Assembly: GCA_002340325.1 (NCBI GenBank)
Contig: DDLV01000152.1
Coordinates: 1-42,830, forward strand
Source of the DNA: Glaciecola sp. UBA2563
GTDB lineage: Bacteria; Pseudomonadota; Gammaproteobacteria; Enterobacterales; Alteromonadaceae
Length of the DNA stretch: 42,830 nucleotides
Direction of reading: 5' to 3'
In this document: positions 35,499 to 42,830 of the stretch, in pieces
How positions within the stretch are numbered: the first letter of the stretch is position 1
Layout of the letters: each line of letters starts with the position of its first letter
The notes under the pieces: generated by a model
Database searches by the model: none
Seen by the model: only the letters and a program-made list of their open reading frames with translations
What the model was told of the DNA's origin: nothing
Program-made: the position numbers and the translations under genes

Positions 35499-35708
35499 TT
35501 ACATCGGTTCTACGTTAGCTGCTTGCAACCCTTTTTGGCCTTCTTCGATATCAAAAGATACGCGTTGACCTTCATTAAGTGATTTGTAACCATCTGCCAC
35601 AATAGCACGATAGTGAACAAATACATCTTTGCCACCCTCGTCTTGCGTCAAAAAGCCATAGCCTTTTTCAGAGTTGAACCACTTAACACTACCTGTCACT
35701 TTAGACAT
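35499..35708 (-). CDS. Cold-shock domain protein (CspA family)
   Basis: 69 aa, standard size. Single-stranded nucleic acid-binding OB fold. RNP1 is KGYGFLTQ and RNP2 is VFVHYRAI, both near consensus; MSKVTGSVKWFN and EGQRVSFDIEEGQKGLQAANV are typical. GAGG lies 5 nt before the ATG. The long AT-rich upstream region (over 300 nt) may include a long 5' leader like those of thermosensing csp mRNAs, but I could not define one. Confidence 0.95.
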   Translation of the reverse strand: MSKVTGSVKWFNSEKGYGFLTQDEGGKDVFVHYRAIVADGYKSLNEGQRVSFDIEEGQKGLQAANVEPM

Positions 35709-36149
35709 ATTAACCTCAAAAGTTATCTATAAATTTAAAACGTGCGCTAGCCCACACAAGCATTTTTGACGATATCCTTGAGTTTTTTCGAACAGAGTAT
35801 CAAGTGAGGTGTTGCAAATAGTACCTTGGAGCTTGAGGAACATGGATTCAAATCTTACTAAGGGGTATTACCAAAAACAAAAGTAGTTTAGCACATATTT
35901 TTAAAATGCATTCCCTATTTCGATGTTTTTAATAAATAAATAATATTTTTTTTAAATATCGTTATAGCACTTAACCATAAATGTTAAAAAACAAGCAAGA
36001 TCCTGATTTGACTTGTGTTTTATTTTGAATTTTCTTTTTTTTCAATAAAAAAAGACCGTTTTTCAAACGGCCTTTTTGATATTTTACGGCTTTTTATATA
36101 CGAGGTTCTAAAAAAAGATACTCAATTGCAATGCATTATATGGTGGTCG
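35709..36149. other. Intergenic region upstream of the cold-shock gene
   Basis: About 440 bases, very AT-rich. The cold-shock gene's leader and promoter must lie at the left side. The right side holds the ilvH terminator at 36047-36077 and 73 nt of ilvH trailer. No open frame of note and no other repeat is seen. Confidence 0.6.
36047..36077 (-). terminator. Rho-independent terminator of ilvIH
   Basis: CCGTTT pairs with AAACGG around a 3-nt loop, extended past one A-C mismatch by an A-run / T-run. On the minus strand it ends in seven Ts. It lies 73 nt beyond the ilvH stop. Confidence 0.8.
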
Positions 36150-36647
36150 CTATGCTCTAAGCGCGCGATCACCTCTTGATAAACCGCATACACCGGTTCT
36201 TGCTGACTCCGTAATATCTGCGCATTCCCTCATCACATCTGCAAAAGCTGTGAGTTTGTCACTAGTTCCGGTAATTTCAATCGTGTAGTGCTGAGAGGTC
36301 ACATCGAGCACATGCCCTCTGAAAATATCAACATTACGTTTAACTTCAGCGCGTGCAACTTCAGTCCTCGTTGCTACTTTAATCAACATCAGTTCGCGCT
36401 CAACGTGCCCAGCATCCGTCAATTCCTGCACTTTCAATACATCAATTAGCTTATTGATTTGTTTCAAGATCTGCTCCGCAACTTTATCGTCTGCTTGCGT
36501 GATCATGGTTAAACGTGAAAGGCTTTCATCGCTGGTTGGTGCTACACAGATTGAGTCTAAGTTGTAGCCTCGCTGAGAGAAAACACCAATAATTCTCGAT
36601 AACGCACCCGGAGCATTCTCCATTAAAATCGAAAAGATCCTTCTCAT
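36150..36647 (-). CDS. ilvH: Acetolactate synthase small (regulatory) subunit
   Basis: 165 aa (E. coli IlvH 163). Regulatory subunit of acetohydroxyacid synthase III-type enzyme; stimulates the catalytic subunit and usually confers valine feedback inhibition. An ACT domain opens the protein (RRIFSILMENAPGALSRIIGVFSQRGYNLDSICVAPT), followed by TMITQADDKVAEQILKQINKLIDVLKVQEL. The C-terminal domain ends ARTGVCGLSRGDRAL. It begins 2 nt after the ilvI stop, so the pair is translationally coupled. Confidence 0.96.
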   Translation of the reverse strand: MRRIFSILMENAPGALSRIIGVFSQRGYNLDSICVAPTSDESLSRLTMITQADDKVAEQILKQINKLIDVLKVQELTDAGHVERELMLIKVATRTEVARAEVKRNVDIFRGHVLDVTSQHYTIEITGTSDKLTAFADVMRECADITESARTGVCGLSRGDRALRA

Positions 36648-36649
36648 GT

Positions 36650-38368
36650 CTATGTGCGCTCCGTCTTACTTAGTCTCATATCATCCATAGCGCCGTATTT
36701 TATCTGCATAGGATACACGTGCTCATCTTGGTCTACCGCTATGTCCATAAAGACCAGTCGATCTTTCTCGGCAAAACAGCGAGCCATGGCTTCGTCAAGT
36801 TCATCTAATGAGTCAACTTTGATACCTATATGACCGTACGCCTCGGCGAGTTTAACGAAATCCGGCATCGAGTCCATATAAGAATGGCTGTGCCTTCCTT
36901 TATAAATCATATCTTGCCACTGGCGAACCATTCCTAATGCGCGGTTGTTGAGCGATATAATTTTGACCGGTAGATTGTACTGTAAGCAAGTAGATAGCTC
37001 TTGTATATTCATTTGAATACTGCCATCGCCTGTGACGCAGACTGAGCAAGCGTCAGGGAATGCGAACTGCACACCCATCGCAGCAGGCAAACCAAACCCC
37101 ATGGTCCCTAGTCCGCCTGAGTTGATCCATCTTCTCGGCTTAGCAAACGGGTAGTAAAGTGCAGCAAACATTTGATGCTGCCCAACATCTGAACTGATAT
37201 AAGCATCACCATTGGTATGTTCGTAAAGCGCTTCAATGACTTTTTGCGGTTTTATAACAGTATCGCCTTGGTTGTAGTCTAAACATTTACGTTTTCGCCA
37301 TTCATTGATTTGCGACCACCAATCTTCTAATTTTTCTTTCTGCTGACTGAAATCGTGTTTTTGCATTTCATCAATGATTTGCTCACACACTTTATCAACA
37401 GAACCAACAACAGGTATATGGGCGTTAACGGTTTTGGATATCGAAGCAGGATCGATGTCTACATGGATAATATTTGCATGTGGGCAGAACTTATCAACGT
37501 TGTTAGTAACGCGGTCGTCAAAGCGTGCACCCAGCGCCAATATGCAATCTGAATTGTGCATTGTTTTATTCGCTTCTAACGTACCGTGCATTCCTAGCAT
37601 GCCAAGAAACTGAGGATGCGTGGAATCAAAAGCGCCGAGACCCATGAGTGTACTTACTACAGGTGCTTCCATTCTCTCTGCGATAGCAGTAACGACTTCT
37701 GAAGCATCAGAATTTATGGCGCCACCACCAATATAAAGCACTGGTCGTTTAGCTTGTTCTAAATGGCTCACCACTTTTTTAATTTGTCTTGAATGACCTT
37801 TCAACGTGGGATTATATGAGCGCATTGTCACGTCCTCAGGAAATTCATAAGGATGTTCATCTTGGATGCTGACAATGTCTTTCGGTAAGTCGACAACTAC
37901 CGGGCCAGGCCTTCCTGTATTGGCAATGTAGTAGGCTTGTGCGATCGCTTTCGGAATGTCTACAGCTCTTTTCACCAAAAAGCTATGTTTCACTATTGGT
38001 CTTGAACAACCCACCATATCAGTTTCCTGAAACGCATCTTCGCCTATATGCTGGGATGGAACTTGTCCTGATAACACAACCATCGGGATTGAGTCCATAA
38101 ATGCTGTAGCAATGCCTGTGAGCGTATTGGTAGCGCCAGGTCCTGAGGTCACTAGGACCGTACCAGTTCGACCTGTTGCTCTGGCATAGCCATCAGCCAT
38201 ATGTGATGCCCCTTGCTCATGCCGCACGAGAATATGTTTCACTTCATCTTGTGCAAACAGTGCATCGTAAATATCCAATACCGCTCCGCCAGGATAACCA
38301 AATACATGGGTAACCCCAAGATCTCTGAGCGTCTGCACGACCATAGCCGCACCTGACATCATCTTCAC
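36650..38368 (-). CDS. ilvI: Acetolactate synthase large (catalytic) subunit
   Basis: 572 aa (E. coli IlvI 574). ThDP- and FAD-dependent enzyme that makes acetolactate or acetohydroxybutyrate for valine, leucine and isoleucine. The start MSGAAMVVQTLRDLGVTHVFGYPGGAVL is typical, with the catalytic Glu in RHEQGASHMADGYARATG. FAD-region residues follow (GALGARFDDRVT). The ThDP-binding motif is GDGSIQMNIQELSTCLQYNLPVKIISLNN. It is cotranscribed with ilvH. The long upstream region carries a dyad (38494-38509) but no obvious branched-chain-rich leader peptide. Confidence 0.96.
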   Translation of the reverse strand: MKMMSGAAMVVQTLRDLGVTHVFGYPGGAVLDIYDALFAQDEVKHILVRHEQGASHMADGYARATGRTGTVLVTSGPGATNTLTGIATAFMDSIPMVVLSGQVPSQHIGEDAFQETDMVGCSRPIVKHSFLVKRAVDIPKAIAQAYYIANTGRPGPVVVDLPKDIVSIQDEHPYEFPEDVTMRSYNPTLKGHSRQIKKVVSHLEQAKRPVLYIGGGAINSDASEVVTAIAERMEAPVVSTLMGLGAFDSTHPQFLGMLGMHGTLEANKTMHNSDCILALGARFDDRVTNNVDKFCPHANIIHVDIDPASISKTVNAHIPVVGSVDKVCEQIIDEMQKHDFSQQKEKLEDWWSQINEWRKRKCLDYNQGDTVIKPQKVIEALYEHTNGDAYISSDVGQHQMFAALYYPFAKPRRWINSGGLGTMGFGLPAAMGVQFAFPDACSVCVTGDGSIQMNIQELSTCLQYNLPVKIISLNNRALGMVRQWQDMIYKGRHSHSYMDSMPDFVKLAEAYGHIGIKVDSLDELDEAMARCFAEKDRLVFMDIAVDQDEHVYPMQIKYGAMDDMRLSKTERT

Positions 38369-38846
38369 CGCTAACTCCTATTAACTCGTTTTATACGTTT
38401 ACTTTGAACGTCGTAATGTACCTTTATTTCGCGAAAAATAAATTGCTTTAAAAAAGGATTATTTAGATTAATTTCACATTTTTATGTAAATATTAGGATA
38501 TAAATCCTATAAAATACGCTTTTCCTTATTTTTTTAGGTTGTTTATCCCAATTCTGAAAAACACCATGTTTTGCTGTAGCCGATTCATTTAACAGTAAGA
38601 AGCTAGATATACATTGTTACAGGCAAGTGTTAAATACTACTTTAACATATATAATATCATCCAATCCTAGCTATTTTCATAAATAGCATGAATACATAGG
38701 CTTCGCTTGTAAACACTCCTTTGCTCGCAGTAAAAGCCTTTGTCCTGTTATTAAACTTAACAGACTCTACGGTGAAATTATTTTAATCAATGATCGAAGT
38801 TTTCTGTGCTTGAGAATTAGGTGTATAGGTCAATTCGAAACATAGC
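38369..38846. other. Divergent intergenic region ilvI / FAS1 gene
   Basis: About 480 bases, very AT-rich, between the ilvI and FAS1-protein starts. Length and composition suit a region bound by global regulators such as Lrp, which controls ilvIH in E. coli. The only clear structure is the dyad at 38494-38509. No gene, terminator or leader peptide was identified. Confidence 0.6.
38494..38509. promoter_or_regulatory. Operator-like dyad upstream of ilvIH
   Basis: TAGGAT and ATCCTA form a perfect 6-bp dyad with a 4-nt AT centre (TAGGATATAAATCCTA). It lies about 130 bp upstream of the ilvI ATG. The outer TAG...CTA resembles Lrp sites, but the length differs by one base from the published Lrp consensus, so the binding protein is unassigned. 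Confidence 0.4.
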
Positions 38847-39734
38847 ATGTCGATGGTGATTGAAATGTCAATACCAAGCAAGATGCAAGAGCTAAAATTT
38901 ATCCGTTATGTGAGTGGGATATACTCCATTAAACACCAAATAGTCGCGCGATATAGACCACAACAACGCTCTCGCCTTGAAGTGACATTTTTGGCTATTA
39001 TTGTGTTGCTCTGCTCAACTAAATCGGGCTACGCAACCGATAACCTCACAGCGCCAAATACAAACAATATAGTAGAAATTGCATCAGCGTCGGGTGACTT
39101 TGAAACACTGTTAGTAGCAGCTACCGCTTCTGACCTCGTTCCAGTGTTGTCTGGCAAAGGACCACTTACCATATTTGCACCAACTGATGACGCTTTTAAC
39201 GCATTACCTGCGGGTACTGTAGCAAAATTACTCGAGCCAAAAAATAAAGATAAGCTAGCCAGAATTTTAGCTTATCATGTTGTCTCCGCGCGTGTTGACA
39301 GCGCTGCTTTGAGTGATAATGTCATGCTACAAACTGTCGCTGGCCCGCAGATTACGTTTACGGCAGCGGAACAGGGGTTTATTGTTGAAGATGCAAAGAT
39401 CATCAACACCGACATTAATGCTTCCAACGGCATCATACATACAATTGACCGTGTGCTAATCCCGCCCGAATTAATAAGTAGAGCTGAGGCTATTAATATC
39501 ATTAAAACCTCGATAACCGACGGCGTTCCCATGTTCAATTATGGCAATGCAAAAGGTACTGTCCAGGTATATGCGTTAGCGGCGCAAAAACTACTGGACA
39601 ATGCCAACCTAACACAACAAGAAAAGGAAGTACTGTCTAAGGCCCTACGCAAAAGGCCCGTGGGAAATGAGTACCAAGGATTAGCATGGAGCTTGCGCTA
39701 TGCGTTGGATGATGTATTGGAATCACTACAATAA
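38847..39734 (+). CDS. Secreted fasciclin (FAS1) domain protein with C-terminal extension
   Basis: 295 aa from the first ATG. FAS1 domains mediate adhesion or protein contacts outside the cell. A hydrophobic signal (VTFLAIIVLLCSTKSGYA) lies at residues ~46-63, unusually far from the start; a GTG at 38982 would give a normal-length signal but has no ribosome binding site. The FAS1 domain spans about 75-212, with the H1 motif LTIFAPTDDAFNALP and the H2 motif NGIIHTIDRVLIPP. The last ~80 residues (SRAEAINIIKTSITDGVPMFNYGNAKGTVQVYALAAQKLL...) are helical and not part of FAS1. It precedes the Ser/Thr kinase gene by 80 nt in the same direction. Confidence 0.88.
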   Translation: MSMVIEMSIPSKMQELKFIRYVSGIYSIKHQIVARYRPQQRSRLEVTFLAIIVLLCSTKSGYATDNLTAPNTNNIVEIASASGDFETLLVAATASDLVPVLSGKGPLTIFAPTDDAFNALPAGTVAKLLEPKNKDKLARILAYHVVSARVDSAALSDNVMLQTVAGPQITFTAAEQGFIVEDAKIINTDINASNGIIHTIDRVLIPPELISRAEAINIIKTSITDGVPMFNYGNAKGTVQVYALAAQKLLDNANLTQQEKEVLSKALRKRPVGNEYQGLAWSLRYALDDVLESLQ

Positions 39735-39814
39735 TAAAACAGGCTCTAGATTCCACTTCTGTCGTTGAATGCTACACTGTATGAAACAATCATCATCTTC
39801 AAATATTTTTAATC

Positions 39815-40792
39815 ATGTTAAAATTTCAGCAGCCTTCGAAGGAATATAGCAAGGTATATTTAGAAGAGACCGATAAACCACTCCCAGAGGTATTAAATCC
39901 GAATACCCGATATATGTTTCTCGGTACTATTGCTACGGGTGGAAAGTCTGTCATCAGAAGCTGTAAGGACCTTCATTTATCTAGGGTTGTTGTACACAAA
40001 TCTCTGAAAGCGGAGTTCGCCAACGACCCCATTGAGCAACGTCGATTATTGCGCGAAGCAAGAGTTTCGGCGCTTTTACAACACCCCAATACTATTCCTA
40101 CTTACGAAATCGGAAAAGATCGTAATGGAAACGTTTATTTCACCATGAAACTTGTTCATGGTTACACATTGCGAGAAGTGCTAGATTACAGAGATCGCTA
40201 TGATTTGACACAGTTAATTGAAGTTGTTGTATCGGTGACACAGGCGCTGAGCAGCGCGCACGCGCATGGCGTCGCTCACCGCGACATTAAACCCGAAAAC
40301 ATTTTAGTGGGGCCATATGGCGAGGTGGTATTACTGGACTGGGGATTAGCAAAGGTGTGGCGCAAAGATGGTAGTACGGAAGAAGCGATTGACGATCCGC
40401 TTTTTGCCAATTACCAAACACTGATGAACAAAGAGAATAAATCGGTTACGGGACTCGGCAAACTACAGGGTACTATTTTATATATGTCACCTGAGCAAGT
40501 TAAAAGGGATCCATCTATAAGTTATAGCACCGACATTTACAGCATTGGATCAGTGTTGTACGAAATACTTACAGGGAGAACGCCTTTTGATGGCAGAAAC
40601 ACACGTGAAGTACTTAATGATATAGAAAACAAGTCACCCGAAGTGCCGTCAAAAGTGAGCAAATATCAAGTACCAAAGCTATTGGAAAAACTCGTTATGT
40701 CGTGCCTTCAAAAAGACCCCGCTTCTAGACCTGAAAGCATGACAGAAGTCACGCGTATACTTCAGGAAAACTGGGCGTCTGATCTAACGTAA
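39815..40792 (+). CDS. Hanks-type serine/threonine protein kinase, cytoplasmic
   Basis: 325 aa. The protein is essentially one kinase domain (about residues 33-322), with no transmembrane or sensor part. The glycine-rich loop is degenerate (LGTIATGGKSV). Lys62 (VVVHKSL) is the expected ATP-contacting lysine. The catalytic loop HRDIKPEN has Asp157. The magnesium motif is DWG (Asp175) instead of DFG, a variant found in many bacterial kinases. GTILYMSPEQ marks the P+1 loop and STDIYSIGSVLYEILTGRTPF the F helix. No good ribosome binding site is visible. A PP2C-type phosphatase gene lies 1.6 kb away on the other strand and could be its antagonist. Confidence 0.9.
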   Translation: MLKFQQPSKEYSKVYLEETDKPLPEVLNPNTRYMFLGTIATGGKSVIRSCKDLHLSRVVVHKSLKAEFANDPIEQRRLLREARVSALLQHPNTIPTYEIGKDRNGNVYFTMKLVHGYTLREVLDYRDRYDLTQLIEVVVSVTQALSSAHAHGVAHRDIKPENILVGPYGEVVLLDWGLAKVWRKDGSTEEAIDDPLFANYQTLMNKENKSVTGLGKLQGTILYMSPEQVKRDPSISYSTDIYSIGSVLYEILTGRTPFDGRNTREVLNDIENKSPEVPSKVSKYQVPKLLEKLVMSCLQKDPASRPESMTEVTRILQENWASDLT

Positions 40793-40797
40793 TAAAA

Positions 40798-40825
40798 AAC
40801 CAGTGTCGCACAGATGACACTGGTT
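40798..40825. terminator. Terminator shared by the kinase and glutamine synthetase genes
   Basis: A 10-bp perfect stem, AACCAGTGTC with GACACTGGTT, has an 8-nt loop. The minus strand continues in a T-run, so it is a good terminator for the glutamine synthetase gene. It also lies 5 nt past the kinase stop. Confidence 0.85.
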
Positions 40826-40863
40826 CTTGAAGTTTATTTCACTAGAGAAAAATACTGCTTAGC

Positions 40864-41874
40864 TTATGCTAATGCTTCTTTTGTGATTTTAACGATAATT
40901 GATGCAGTCTTGTACGGATCAGCGTTAGAAGCAGGACGTCTGTCTTCTAAACGACCTTTCCAACCATCTTCAACCGTCCCGATTGGGATACGGATAGAGG
41001 CACCACGGTCAGATACGCCGTAGCTATATTGGTCAATAGACTGCGTTTCGTGCTTACCCGTAAGGCGTTGGTCGTTGTATGCACCGTAAACAGAAATACA
41101 AGCGTCTACATTTTTACCAAACTCTTCACAAATTTTTGTGAAAACTGATTCATCACCCAAATCACGCATTGCACCGTTCGAGAAGTTAGCGTGCATGCCA
41201 GAACCATTCCAGTCAGTGTCGCCAAGTGGTTTTGGATGGTAGTCGATAGCTAAGCCGTATTTTTCTGCTGTGCGTTCAAGAAGGTATCTTGCTAACCAGA
41301 TTTCGTCACCCGCGCGTGCTGCACTTTTCGCGAAAACCTGGAATTCCCATTGACCCGCTGCAACTTCAGCATTAATACCTTCAACATTCAAACCAGCCTC
41401 AAGGCAAAGGTCCAAATGCTCTTCAATTAGGTCTCTGCAATAAGCATTTTTTGCGCCTACTGAGCAATAATAAGGACCTTGTGGAGGTGGGTATCCACCT
41501 GCTGGGAATCCTGGTGGTAGGTTTGTTTCTGGGTCCCATAAGAAGTATTCTTGCTCAAACCCAAACCAAAAATCATCATCATCGTCATCGATGGTTGCGC
41601 GGCCATTTGATTCGTGCGGCGAGCCATCAGCGTTTAATACTTCTGTCATTACGAGATAAGAGTCTTTGCGACCCGGGTCAGGAATAATGGCTACTGGTTT
41701 CAGTAGACAATCTGAAGCGTTACCTTCTGCCTGTTCGGTAGAACTACCATCGAACGACCACATTGGGCAATCTTCTAAAGCACCACTAAAGTCGCTTCTT
41801 ACCATTGTTTTACTTCGAAGGCTTTGGGTGGGCTTATAGCCATCTAGCCAGATATATTCCAACTTACTCTTCAT
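40864..41874 (-). CDS. glnII: Type II (eukaryotic-like) glutamine synthetase
   Basis: 336 aa from the ATG at 41874, chosen because GGAG lies 9 nt upstream and the protein then begins with the family start KSKLEYIWLDGYKPTQSLRSKT; a frame opening 78 nt earlier adds an unconserved extension. The enzyme makes glutamine from glutamate, ammonia and ATP. Family hallmarks are WSFDGSSTEQAEGNASDCLLKP, FGFEQEYFLWDP, GINAEVAAGQWEFQV, NGSGMHANFS and SDRGASIRIP. The length (about 340) is that of the octameric/decameric GSII class rather than the ~470-aa bacterial GSI. A run of six Asp precedes the FGFEQEY motif. GSII in gammaproteobacteria is usually a second, nitrogen-controlled enzyme. An NtrC-like dyad lies upstream. 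Confidence 0.93.
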   Translation of the reverse strand: MKSKLEYIWLDGYKPTQSLRSKTMVRSDFSGALEDCPMWSFDGSSTEQAEGNASDCLLKPVAIIPDPGRKDSYLVMTEVLNADGSPHESNGRATIDDDDDDFWFGFEQEYFLWDPETNLPPGFPAGGYPPPQGPYYCSVGAKNAYCRDLIEEHLDLCLEAGLNVEGINAEVAAGQWEFQVFAKSAARAGDEIWLARYLLERTAEKYGLAIDYHPKPLGDTDWNGSGMHANFSNGAMRDLGDESVFTKICEEFGKNVDACISVYGAYNDQRLTGKHETQSIDQYSYGVSDRGASIRIPIGTVEDGWKGRLEDRRPASNADPYKTASIIVKITKEALA

Positions 41875-42014
41875 ACTTGATTTCTCCGTTTCTCCAAACT
41901 TGTTTTTTATTAAGGCAATGCCTTTTTGATTGACGCTATCGCAAATAGACAATGATTAATGAGCAGTTTCCCATTGTGACGATCCACATAATGCGGCAAT
42001 TAACAGCAACTGAC

Positions 42015-42030
42015 ATCACATTCCGTGCCA
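42015..42030 (-). promoter_or_regulatory. Weak sigma-54-like promoter candidate
   Basis: On the minus strand TGGCAC matches the -24 element exactly. At the -12 position the sequence has GA where GC is expected, so the match is partial. It lies about 140 nt upstream of the glutamine synthetase ATG. It gains weight only from the NtrC-like site further upstream. Confidence 0.25.
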
Positions 42031-42318
42031 ATTACAGTTAACGTATTCATGGGGTGTGTCTAAAATGATGTGCATGAAGTTGTTTTCCATTGTAAATGCA
42101 CGAAGCCACTTGTCCCTAATAAATGTCAAAGGTCCAAGTAGACGAGCTGCAACACCAATATTCATCGAAGCTCAGCGACAATCTCAATATCCTAAACAAG
42201 ATAACTCACCCATTCAATAGCAAAACCGAAAGAGCTGAATTTATGTGGCGCTATTTTTATAAAAATATAAATCTCATCAAAAATTAGTTAAAGCACTGTC
42301 GAAACTTGAGCGACAAAC

Positions 42319-42333
42319 GCACAAAATATGTGC
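42319..42333. promoter_or_regulatory. NtrC-like enhancer dyad
   Basis: GCACAAAATATGTGC has the GCAC-N7-GTGC form of NtrC sites. It lies about 445 bp upstream of the glutamine synthetase start and about 290 bp from the candidate sigma-54 element, further than in E. coli glnA but possible for an enhancer. NtrC control of a nitrogen-assimilation gene would make biological sense; binding is inference. Confidence 0.45.
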
Positions 42334-42415
42334 ATTATCGTGAAGCCGAAACAAATAACGCACCAATATAGAGCAACCTGCGGAGGCATGGATCAAGAAA
42401 TTAAAAATGTTTATC

Positions 42416-42830
42416 TCAACTTCGTACATTCTCTAAAACGACAAGCGTGATATTGTCTCGCCCACCATTTGACAACGCCATTTTTACCAACCGTGATACC
42501 GTTTCTATGCCGGACGTTGTATTCAAACAATCTTCGATAACATCATCCTTCACCATATCACTAAGGCCATCGCTACAAAGTAAAACTTTGTCATCCGCTG
42601 TCCAGTCAATCATGCCTGTTTGCGCTAAAAACGGTCGATCTCGGCGTTCAACACCCAGACAATATTGCAGTGTATTACGGCGGGGGTGCGTAGCTGCTTC
42701 TTCCTCAGAAAGATGTCCTGAATCTACCAGAGCATTCGCCATCGTCTGATCGCGTGTTACTTGCGCAAGCTGCTTGTTTTTCAGTGTATACAACCGACTG
42801 TCACCGACATTCACCCAGCATACAGTTGAA
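42416..42830 (-). CDS. PP2C-family protein phosphatase, C-terminal part (cut by window end)
   Basis: About 137 residues of a PP2C-type Ser/Thr phosphatase are visible; the open frame continues past the end of the window, so the N-terminus is missing. The fragment starts in the conserved CWVNVGDSRLYTLK and contains TRDQTM, the RRNTLQYCLGV stretch, the metal-binding VLLCSDGLSDMV and the final GGRDNITLVVLE with Asp ligands. These are family motifs 6-11. A GTG at 42814 is an internal codon, not the start. The gene could counteract the kinase at 39815-40792, but it is not adjacent to it and lies on the opposite strand. Confidence 0.9.
   Translation of the reverse strand, partial: STVCWVNVGDSRLYTLKNKQLAQVTRDQTMANALVDSGHLSEEEAATHPRRNTLQYCLGVERRDRPFLAQTGMIDWTADDKVLLCSDGLSDMVKDDVIEDCLNTTSGIETVSRLVKMALSNGGRDNITLVVLENVRS

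Larger units (their letters stand above)
41875..42415. other. Intergenic region upstream of the glutamine synthetase
   Basis: About 540 bases between the PP2C gene end and the glutamine synthetase start. It contains a -24-like TGGCAC (minus strand, 42025-42030) and an NtrC-like dyad (42319-42333). A GTGCAT...ATGCAC inverted pair lies at about 42070-42101. No terminator for the phosphatase gene and no additional gene was found. Confidence 0.6.

Noticed and set aside
38369..38846. Branched-chain amino acid leader peptide and attenuator for ilvIH
   Set aside because: No short frame rich in Ile, Val or Leu codons followed by alternative hairpins was found on the minus strand.
41875..41952. 26-codon extension of the type II glutamine synthetase
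   Set aside because: The downstream ATG has GGAG at 9 nt and matches the family N-terminus.
42388..42450. Plus-strand 20-codon frame preceded by GGAGG
   Set aside because: The GGAGG is only 1 nt from the ATG, too close to act as a ribosome binding site, and the frame lies antisense to the phosphatase gene end.
1..42830. tRNA genes, CRISPR arrays, integrases or transposases
   Set aside because: Gaps were inspected on both strands; no cloverleaf, regularly spaced repeat array or mobility gene was seen.

Overview
The window looks like a chromosomal segment of a marine gammaproteobacterium of the order Alteromonadales (Alteromonas/Glaciecola-like). This is inferred from the AT-rich composition, the conserved ftsB-ispD-ispF-truD-surE-pcm-nlpD-rpoS order, the rplU-rpmA-obgE / ispB arrangement, the fadBA operon, and a large TonB-dependent receptor next to a secreted GH13 amylase. 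No tRNA, rRNA, CRISPR array, phage gene or transposase gene was seen. Most of the window is ordinary core genome.

Layout. (1) 1-5 kb: a lipoprotein alpha-amylase family enzyme (+) converges on a TonB-dependent receptor (-) across a shared terminator. A LacI-family-like operator lies upstream of the receptor, which suggests an alpha-glucan uptake locus. (2) 4.9-7.6 kb: a large cobalamin-domain-like radical SAM protein of unknown product. Its N-terminus looks like two winged-helix segments, and a 31-codon micro-ORF with a good ribosome binding site starts 20 nt after its stop. (3) 7.8-10.9 kb: a secreted protein of unknown function, then ahpC-ahpF (peroxide defence). (4) 10.9-17 kb: ygiF (CYTH triphosphatase) and putA (proline catabolism), bracketed by two ~200-nt palindromic elements. 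Their 52-53 nt cores are alike but their perfectly paired arms differ between copies. (5) 17.1-23.1 kb: the ftsB-to-rpoS cluster, covering cell division, isoprenoid synthesis, tRNA pseudouridylation, survival functions and the stationary-phase sigma factor. (6) 23.2-26 kb, minus strand: rplU-rpmA, then obgE-elaA-folA chained by ATGA overlaps. (7) 26.4-28.4 kb: ispB, an anchored FKBP isomerase, and a small membrane protein of unknown function. (8) 28.4-31.8 kb, minus strand: slt and pepQ. (9) 32-35.4 kb: fadB-fadA. (10) 35.5-38.4 kb, minus strand: a cold-shock protein and ilvI-ilvH. (11) 38.8-42.8 kb: a FAS1-domain secreted protein, a Hanks-type Ser/Thr kinase, a eukaryotic-type (GSII) glutamine synthetase and a PP2C phosphatase cut by the window end.

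The parts most likely to repay further work are the radical SAM gene with its micro-ORF, the pair of covarying palindromic elements, and the kinase / GSII / phosphatase neighbourhood with an NtrC-like dyad upstream of the synthetase. All functional assignments rest on motif recognition by eye. No database search or folding program was run.
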